Shown here one piece after another: positions 55,338 through 64,000 of a stretch of 64,000 bases of DNA (its first letter is position 1; every line of letters begins with the position of its first letter). A program made the position numbers and the translations under genes. The notes under the pieces are model-generated. The model searched no databases. It was not told the origin of the DNA and was given only the letters and a program-made list of their open reading frames with translations. The stretch is from NCBI GenBank assembly GCA_011947345.1, contig JAAVTG010000779.1, positions 37,011 through 101,010 of the forward strand, given 5' to 3'. The DNA is from Phytophthora quininea (lineage: Eukaryota; Oomycota; Peronosporomycetes; Peronosporales; Peronosporaceae).

Positions 55338-56338
55338 TTGGGCTCTGACGTCCGGATGGGAGAGTGATGTTGATTTTTCGTGTATGCGGATTACTATGGG
55401 GCTGCTGCCACCGGATCATGCGAGACTCCAAACGTCGTCGCGACCGGACGACAACAGCGCGTCTATGCGGCGACACGTGCCTGGGATGGTGGCGCGAATG
55501 TGGGAAGGTGGCGAATCTGGTGCGGTTCCCGAGCTATCAGCTCAACGGTGCAGGTCGATCCCGGTGGTCACACGCACGTTAAACTGCCAACGCCCTTCAT
55601 GAGCGAGAATTTTTTTTTCTTGTGTGCTTCTCTGGCGGAGAACTCGCGACCGTTTTAGTGGTGTACTTTGTCTGAATATCGTCGTGATCGAAACTGCCAT
55701 TTTGAGCTGTTGTTGAGCTGTTGTGGACAAGGATTTCTTGTCCAACGAAAATGCAAGTGTGGCGGTTTAACGAAGCGTGGTGGTTTGAGGGAGCGATGCA
55801 AGTGTGGCGGTTTAACGAAGCGTGGTGGTTTGAGGGAGCGATGCAAGTGTTTTTGAAGTGCAGGTATCACTGACAGGCTCGTTAGCACCGCTTACGTGTC
55901 AGTTTGCTTCAATTTCCAGGTCGTGTCCAGCGTTCCCAGCAGGTCATCCGTTCGACAAGGATTTCTACACGGTCCTATTTGGTGTCGATGCGCTTCGTTT
56001 GAATTGAAGATCGCTGTGTCAACACCACATCCGAAGAACGCACAGCGCACAATGCATCGACACAACACTGGCACAGTGACTCGCTGAGGGCACACGCCTC
56101 ACCGCGTGCGCCACGATTTGTCGTCTTCCACGAGAACTGAGAATTGCCGACGATCAAACACAACGCAACTCATGAAATGAAAGCAGATTTATTAGCAAAC
56201 CCTTTGCAAAATAAAAATGTCGGTCATCGTCATGAACTCTTTCCTATGGGGTCCACGGATTCGACCTCGTTAGCCTCCTGGGCTCTTCCGACGGAGTCCA
56301 AGCGGATCAACCATGAAGAGAGGCGGCATCTCGTCGGA
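55338..56338. other. Intergenic region with a 45-bp tandem repeat
   Basis: No convincing gene. Overlapping short frames on both strands occur (for example 55,668-55,856 plus). It contains the 45-bp repeat at 55,751-55,849. Confidence 0.35.
55751..55849. repeat. 45-bp tandem repeat (2.2 copies)
   Basis: Two perfect 45-bp units start at 55,751 and 55,796, with a 9-bp partial third at 55,841. In the plus frame each encodes the 15-residue block CKCGGLTKRGGLRER; the minus strand reads a Pro/His-rich block. Whether it is translated is unknown. Confidence 0.85.
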
Positions 56339-56787
56339 TTAGGCCATGTTCAGTGCGACTCCAGCGGTGGCCATGGCTGCCATTGCGATCGTGGCGAGAC
56401 TTGCCTGGTCGATCGAGCTGGAGGAGCTAGAGGAGCTAGAGGAGCTAGTGGAGCTGCTGCCGTCCCTCAAAGCGGAACCGACGGAGCTTCCGATCTCGCC
56501 AGCGATAGAGCTCACGGTGCTGGCCGCGCTGTTGAGCGCACTTCCAGCCGAGCTAATCGCCGGCCCGACTACACTGGAGACCGTGTGGGCTGCGCCGTCG
56601 ACCCAACTACCGGTCGCGTCCACGGTTGATCCAGTCTTGTTGGAGATTGTGTCTGCTTCTCCCTGATCCAACTACTGGCGGTGTTGGCAGCACTCGTCAC
56701 GTCGTCCACGATGTTGTCAGCGGCGGTCGTCGAGATGATGGCGATGGCGAACAGGATAAAAAGCACGAGACGAAGCGGTTCATCTTG
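56339..56787 (-). CDS. Small secreted Ser-rich protein
   Basis: The minus-strand ATG at about 56,787 leads (after an apparent one-base loss near 56,770) into a hydrophobic leader VLFILFAIAIISTTAAD, then a Ser/Thr/Ala-rich mature region with SSVVGPAISSAGSALNSAAS, a poly-Ser run and a hydrophobic C-terminus (ATIAMAAMATAGVALNMA) suggesting a membrane anchor. A second apparent loss in a G run near 56,663 separates the leader exon from the rest. Possibly a cell-wall or surface protein. Function unknown. Confidence 0.5.
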
Positions 56788-57061
56788 GTGCTGAGGGTCT
56801 TGCTTGTTGTCGACGTTGGCGGCGCGTGGCAAAACTCAAAATGAATCGCTTCCAGCCCAACACGCAGCCCCGACATCCTGCGGATTTTGTGACTGTTTTT
56901 CATCTGTCCCATGCGAGTCCCAGCGCCCAACAAGAAAGACTTTCGCTGTACATGTTCATTTCTCGACGTCTATCAAAACCTGGTTTGTATCGCTTCCATC
57001 AATGTAGCCATCTCGAAGCACCAAAATCGACTGAAAACGTAGCCATTCAAGCCCAAAGATC

Positions 57062-57721
57062 ATGTCGACGCTCACCAGCACCGACTTCGGCGAGCTCAAG
57101 CGCCCCACGACGCGTGTGCACGCTCCCCGGCGGAGGATCCAGCTGGGGATTCGGAGATGAGCCAGCGCCCGCCCCCACCGGCCGCAAGCGCTTCGTGCAG
57201 CCGCCTGCACATGCCGAGAGCGACACCAAAATGGAGTCCCCCAAGGCGGCCGCCCAACCCGCAGTCCAAGCCACGGCCCCAACTGCTGCCCCCGTCCAAG
57301 GAGCCGTTAAAGTGGCTCTACTGAAGACCAGCAGCGACGCTGAGATCGTGGACCGCGCCGTGCAGAACTGCTTCGAGCAGCTGGAGACGCAGCAAGTGAG
57401 CTCCGAGACCTTCACGGTGGCGTCGCTGGAGCAGTTGCCGTATGCGGCCAACAAATTGACGCAGTACGGAGGTTTCGACGGCGTCATCTGCTTTGGCTTC
57501 CTGAGCTCTCAGGACCCGCAGTATGCGGCGCTCAATACGGCGTTAACGCAGAGCTTCATCGATATTAGCGTCAAGAATGTGCGCCCAGTGGTCAAGGCTG
57601 TGTTCGTTGGCGAGCCCAAGGTGGCTTCGGTCAGAGTCAAGGGCAACTGGGGGCAGAGTTCGCCCAGGGAATCGTGTCGCTGGTGCAGTTGGGCGGATTC
57701 GTGAGCTCGCCTAACAAGTGA
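57062..57721 (+). CDS. HN1/Jupiter-like motif plus lumazine-synthase-like domain, paralogue 1
   Basis: Starts MSTLTSTDFGELKRPTTRV, then a PPGGGSSWGFG-type motif like the repeated motif of Jupiter/HN1 proteins, a Pro/Ala linker, and a domain resembling 6,7-dimethyl-8-ribityllumazine synthase (VALLKTSSDAEIVDRAVQN, FDGVICFGFLSSQDPQYAAL, ISVKNVRPVVKAVFVGEP). The position of the catalytic His in the synthase is Gln/Tyr here, so it is probably not enzymatic. It ends VSSPNK. Breaks near 57,128 (C run) and 57,650 (G run) look like undercalls. The paralogue at 59,765 is about 90% similar over this span. Confidence 0.6.
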
Positions 57722-57876
57722 AGGGCGCTGGCAAATTGGCCTTCACGAACTCGTGAAAACTCTGACTAATCAAAAGGTCGTTGATGCTTAGAATGTGTCC
57801 TAGTTTGCACTCGCTAACTGTTGCTCCAAGCAAGGAACCGCAAGACAACAGGGCTCCAGGCCAACAAAGGCCGCTA

Positions 57877-59644
57877 CGTAGGATTGGGATAGTTTTCGTT
57901 GAGCCAGTCTTCGATGTGGTGGATCGGGTGGCGAGCTCTGAAGTTGTCAGACCGAGTCTTGTCCTGCCAGAGATCTTCCCGAATCTGGCGAACGAACCAC
58001 TTGTTGAACACTTTGGGGTAGTGCACATGCAAGAAGAGCAGCATCTCAAACGGGCTATCTCCCACCATGCTGTGTCCGTCAACACGAGCCGTTTGTGCGG
58101 TTCCATTAAGTTATCACTGAGATCGTAGTTAGGGAAGCGAGGCTGTAGCCAACGCACCATACGCAGGTCGTTCACTCTCACAGCCTTCTCGATGACATTA
58201 CAAAACAAATGGGTCTCTCGGCAACGTGAATAGTGTTCGTATAGCCATTTGACCACGTCAAGATTGTGCCCTTCAGCTGCCCTGTACATCGCACCAACAG
58301 CACGGGCATCAAAGCCTTTGCTGCTCAGCCAATTCACTATTTCCAAATGCCCAGCGTGCGCAGAACCTACCATTGCATACGCCTCACATCCGTCGGAGCG
58401 ATTGGCATGCAGCCACTTCACCACGTCCAAATGGCCATTGATTGCTGCCGTCTTCATTGCATCTCCATCACTTTCAAAAGTGTAGTTTGCTTGCAACCAC
58501 TCCAGAGCCGTCAAACGACCATAGCGAGCGGCCCAGTAGATGACATCGTAATATCGAGCCCAAGGGTTGCCATCGCTTTCTTGTTGGCTTTCTTGCTCGC
58601 TATCTCGCTTGCGTTACCGCGCGTGGACTTTCATCTCGGCTTGAAACCGAAGGACGTCGAGGCGTCCGTGCTCAACGGCTTGAGCAATCGGGTAAAAGGC
58701 CGTAAATTCGTGATTATCGAATGAGAAGTGCCGTAACAACCACCGAATTGCGTCGAGTCGATCCGCGATAATGGCCTTTGTCATCGCCTCCTCAAAACCC
58801 TTTGTCATTTCTCGTCCATAAAGAACTTGCATCACTTCGACGTGGCCGTGCTTGGCTGCAATCAGAAGAAAATTACCGGTCGCTTCGTGTCCAAACGGGT
58901 GGTCTAGCAGCCAACGAAGGATTGAGAGATTGCCAGACTTGCATGCTGCAGATATTGCATGCTGAAAAGCAGCTTTCAATGCTCACAGTCTTGCCGAAAC
59001 GGAGAATGGAGTGCCACAACTTTTTCAATGAGATCCAAGCGTTCTCCTTCAGCTAGAATCGATAATTTTGAGGCAGAGAGACGCTCGCCGTAATGTAAAC
59101 AGCCATGGTTCAGCATGCCTTCGATCACTTCGGGTTTCGACCGGTTATCAACATAGTCCCTGACGCATTGCTCTCCACGCAGCAACAATTGTGCGAGCTC
59201 AATGTCGGGAATGCGCAGAATATTTCCGATAACATTTTTTAACGTTTTGTCAGCATATTTACGGGGTAAGTGCTCGTTCAGCCACCGAATGACTCCAGTA
59301 CGCTGGTGTGCAGCAGCGCGTTTCATTAGCTTGTTCCCCACACGACCTGCTTTGGGATTCCTGCGGCACGTTGAGATTCGCTTGACGTTGTCGACTCGGC
59401 TCTCCTGGGGTCGTTTTCGTAGGCCCACAAAAACTCCAAGACGTGGACGTGGCCATTGTCAGCCGCTGCTTGAACGACTCTCCCAGCCACTTGACAAGCG
59501 GAGAACTGCGAGAACAGCCACTTTATCATCGCTATATCCCCACGCTCTGCCGCCACTTCCAGCGAAATGGAAAACTGCCAGCGGTGGTAGTGCGGATCTG
59601 ACCGCAGGAAGTTGCCAAGAGACCACCCGGGGCTCGGTCTTCAT
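57877..59644 (-). CDS. Ankyrin-repeat protein, frame-broken
   Basis: About 580 residues in four or more frames, starting MKTEPRV at 59,644. Ankyrin-type units recur: AAERGDIAMIKWLFSQFSAC, AADNGHVHVLEFLWAYENDP, AAKHGHVEVMQVLYGREM, TAAINGHLDVVKWLHANRS, AAEGHNLDVVKWLYEHYS. The last frame ends FRARHPIHHIEDWLNENYPN with a stop at about 57,877. Such WL(H/Y)-type ankyrin proteins are a large oomycete family and bind other proteins. Because many breaks occur (near 59,620, 59,390, 58,985, 58,620 and 58,080), real decay is possible here. It lies between the two HN1/lumazine-like paralogues, on the opposite strand. Confidence 0.6.
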
Positions 59645-59764
59645 GGCGAATGCAGCTCCGACTCCACGTGACCAACGGAATTGTTCAATTCACTTCAACT
59701 ATCTTTTAGCATATCAGTAAATCCCCCTGAACTTTCCAGACACGAAAGCGTATCAACGTCAAAG

Positions 59765-61361
<1,597 letters not shown>

Positions 61362-61954
61362 GTGGAGACGGTGTCGTTGACCAGATCGAGCATAAGCCTA
61401 CAGAAGTACAAGCAGCTCGGTCAATGCGTGGAAATCGGTTTGGTTCATCATTGCTAGAGATTTTATCGCCGATGCCACAGGTCCGGGAAGAGCTACCGCT
61501 ACAAACTGATCGAGCCAACAGCATAAAAGAAATCGAGTTGATCAAAAGCACACAGCTTTCCTATCATCAGCCGACATGCATAGCTATCACAACGGGGATT
61601 TGTGTGCCTCATCTGTTGTACTTTGTCCTCATTGCGGTCAGAGTATATTAAAGTATTTTGCATTGGCGATCATCGGCAGCACAAATCCCCACTCCATCCA
61701 AACACGCTACACACACAACGTACCTCAGTCGCCACACAATAACTCCCTTCGCAAAACCTGTCACCAATAACTCGAAACATCACAACACTCCACGTCTTCG
61801 CTCTGCAAAAGAGGCCCCAGGTCGTGTTGAATGCCCAACACGCCGAGGCGACGAACGTCCACCTTGCTGCAGCCGCTCGCCTCCTCGCGTCCGTCGGTCA
61901 CTTAATCTCCACTGCCTAGAGTCTTCTGAGGATCATCTGCTGTCCGCCTGTAGC
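61362..61954. other. Intergenic between convergent EF-hand and uL11 genes
   Basis: 593 bp. No gene is supported. Short frames on both strands lack domains. It should hold the 3' UTRs of the two genes. Confidence 0.4.
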
Positions 61955-62450
61955 TTAGTTCTCCGGGATGTCCAGCTCGCCCTCCGTGATGAGGCGCTGG
62001 ATCTCCGTGGGGGCCTCGCCGTTGACCGTGCAGCCGAGCGACGAAGCCGTGCCGAGGATCTCCTTGACGGTGCCGGCCAGCGTGCGGGCCATGGAGCGCT
62101 CGCGCATGGTGCGGGCCACCGAGATGACCTGGTCCAGCGACAGGTTGCCGTCGTGCTTGATGTTCTTGACCTTCTTGCGGTCACGCGGGGCTCCTTGAGC
62201 TCCTTGACCAGCAGCGACGAGGCGCTGGGGATCAGCGTGACCGTGGCCTGACGGTTGACGATCGTGAGCTTGACCGTCACGTTCAGTCCCTTCCAGTCCT
62301 TGGTGGCCTTGCAGATGTCCTCACCGATCTTCTTGGGGGACAGACCGAGCGGACCGACCTTGGGGGCCAGAGCCGAAGCGGGGCAACCTCGCCGCCCACC
62401 GTTCGCAGAACGACGACCTTCTCTTCGCCAGCCGGAGGTGGAGCGCCCAT
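61955..62450 (-). CDS. RPL12: 60S ribosomal protein uL11 (L12)
   Basis: Starts [20 protein letters not shown], followed by [70 protein letters not shown], and ends [11 protein letters not shown] with a stop at 61,957-61,955. This is the full uL11 sequence, which forms the base of the stalk and binds 28S rRNA at the GTPase centre. Two frame breaks (near 62,381 and 62,190) each fall in a C/G run one base too short, and the family sequence continues in the next frame. A core ribosomal protein is very unlikely to be dead, so this is one of the clearest signs of sequence error. Confidence 0.93.
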
Positions 62451-62565
62451 GGTGTTTATAGAGGATGCGAGTGAAAGAGGGGAAAGCTTCGGGGATTGAG
62501 AGCGAACTCGAATGGCAGGCGAAGGCGCAACGGAGCTCGAGGAGCTCCCGACCAACCGTACGAAT

Positions 62566-62589
62566 ATAAAAACCTCATGAGGTTTTTAT
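62566..62589. repeat. 24-bp perfect palindrome upstream of uL11
   Basis: Positions 62,566-62,577 (ATAAAAACCTCA) are the exact reverse complement of 62,578-62,589. It lies 116 bp upstream of the uL11 start. It could be a protein-binding site or a short hairpin. Confidence 0.8.
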
Positions 62590-62812
62590 CATTTCTAGTC
62601 GAAAAGATGGCTACATTTTAATCAACAATACTATATTTTATCTGTTTTTTTTTACTTACTTGCGTGCTGAGATCAGGAGCTCGAATGACGTGGAGTTGGC
62701 AGTAGACTCGCCAGGATGCTGCTGTCGGTGTGTTTGGTGCTCATATCGGAGCCGAGATGGGTCCACCACTGCTTCTGGCCAAAGCTACGGCTCTCGCTAC
62801 TGCTCATGGGGG

Positions 62813-63909
62813 TCATTTGTGGTCACTTCCTTCGTCGTCCGTCTCGTTCGTCGACGCGCTGCCGCCGCTGCCTGCCGCGTTGGGGTTCATCATCTCCACG
62901 CAGTCGAGAAACAGGTCGGCTGAGTTGCTGCGCTCCCGGCCTGCGCCCTCCTGTCGCAAAACCTCGACCCGGGACTTCCTTGGCCACCGCTTCTTGTCCA
63001 TCCACGCAACCTCCGAAGGTGGCGGGGTCATTGACACGCTGCCGGTCGAGCTGCACGGCGACTCGATGTCCGTGAAATGCACTCCCGGGAGGTTTTTCCA
63101 CGCCGACTGGTGGTTCTGCAGCGTCATGCCCTGCTGTGGCGTGACGGGGTCGAGCGCCAACATGTCGGAGAAGCTCTTGGTCGGCGGGAACAACGAGTCG
63201 GAGCTCTCGAACCGGAACAGCGTCATCGGCGATGGCAACGGCAGCGGCGTCATGTTAAAGTGTGCTCCACTCATTGGGGACAGCAAGGTCGACAGACTCA
63301 AGCCCGACGGGGAACTTACAGACAGTGGCGACAGTCCCTCGAGCTTGGGCGTCTTCCTCTCCGCTTTCACCGACTCGAACGCAAAGCCAGCAGTCACCTG
63401 GACTTCCTGCATAGCTTTCGTCGTCCCCGTCATGCGTTGGCCCGTCATCTTTGGCATCTTCTGGCCCTGCTTGGCGGCCAATCGGCAGCGTCTCCGGTAT
63501 GTAGAGTACCAGTGGTTCTTGATGGCGTTGTCTGTTCGGCCCGGTAGCAGCTTGGCGATCTCCGCCCAGCGGTTGCCCATGCGCTCCTGCGCTGAGAAGA
63601 TGAGCTGCGTCTCGGCCGCTCGCCACGGGGCCTTGTCGATGTTGGGGTCCAGAAAATTGAGCCACCGGGTGCGGCACTGCTTGGGGTGCGACCTGGCAGC
63701 AAGGTCGCGATTTTGGCCCAGCGCTTGGTGCCGTAGTCGTGGACAAACTGCTGGATCACGGCGTCGTCCGCCTGCGTCCACTGCCTGCGCTTGTCTGACG
63801 TAGCAGTCGACGACGAGAACGCGTTCGGAGGTGGTGCACTCTGCTGGGAGACCTGCATGTCGGAGCTCACGTTCGAAAATGCGCCAAGAAGCGAACTCAG
63901 CTGTTCCAA
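62813..63909 (-). CDS. R2R3-MYB transcription factor
   Basis: Starts [18 protein letters not shown]. The DNA-binding region has R2 ([35 protein letters not shown] then [12 protein letters not shown]) and R3 ([49 protein letters not shown]). A long Ser/Pro-rich regulatory tail follows and ends DEGSDHK. R2R3-MYB proteins bind DNA and control development; in Phytophthora they are linked to sporulation. One C run near 63,683 is a base short between the R2 halves, with the frame resuming immediately. The start is 91 bp from the window end, so the promoter is mostly outside. Confidence 0.88.
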
Positions 63910-64000
63910 CGAGATTGCTAGCGCTTGGCGGGTTTTAAAGTGCTGCTTCAGGCTCGAAAAACTGACCGCGCAGGTGAGTAACGGCCGAGAAGCGCCGACC

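Overview
The window looks like nuclear DNA of an oomycete, most likely a Phytophthora species. The evidence is a secreted RxLR-dEER effector, an oomycete-type initiator (GCTCATTCTCAAATTT) about 50 bp upstream of it, compact genes with 55-120 bp GT-AG introns, several small secreted proteins, and degraded Copia, Mutator-like, DIRS-type and pogo elements. The species is inferred from these features, not from a database match.

Layout. 1-12,980 is a head-to-tail array with a unit of about 4.5 kb. Each unit carries, on the minus strand, a dynamin/Mx-like GTPase and an RxLR effector, separated by a 24-bp-arm hairpin, plus a truncated coiled-coil gene tail on the plus strand. 12,983-14,600 is an inverted effector half-unit that begins exactly at the hairpin and runs into the full-length coiled-coil gene (two NYN-like domains, to about 15.9 kb). 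16.2-24.7 kb is a dense housekeeping island: ABCG half-transporter, PIF1-like helicase, ribosomal eL37, SF-assemblin, an acidic CHZ-like nuclear protein and a mitochondrial RNase III-fold protein. 24.7-41.0 kb is a gene-poor, AT-rich transposon graveyard. 41.0-51.5 kb returns to conserved genes: CMR1/WDR76-like WD40 protein, VAC14, MnmA/TRMU, a phytanoyl-CoA dioxygenase-like protein, a longin-like protein and an AFG1 ATPase. 51.6-56.8 kb is a cluster of six small secreted proteins around a ZIP metal transporter. 57.0-61.4 kb has two paralogues joining a Jupiter/HN1-like motif to a lumazine-synthase-like domain, the second apparently running into an EF-hand protein, with a frame-broken ankyrin gene between them. 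The window ends with ribosomal uL11 and an R2R3-MYB regulator.

The most important caveat concerns reading frames. About twenty frame breaks fall in genes that should be intact, including a ribosomal protein, VAC14, MnmA, PIF1, ABCG and MYB. Nearly all look like one missing base in a short homopolymer, mostly C or G. This points to consensus undercalls, so the broken effector and GTPase copies should not be called pseudogenes without read-level evidence.

The strongest biological leads are the effector/GTPase array with its hairpin-bounded inversion, a probable U12-type AT-AC intron in VAC14, the HN1-motif/lumazine-synthase-like/EF-hand architecture, and a new-looking small secreted protein family near 52-54 kb.
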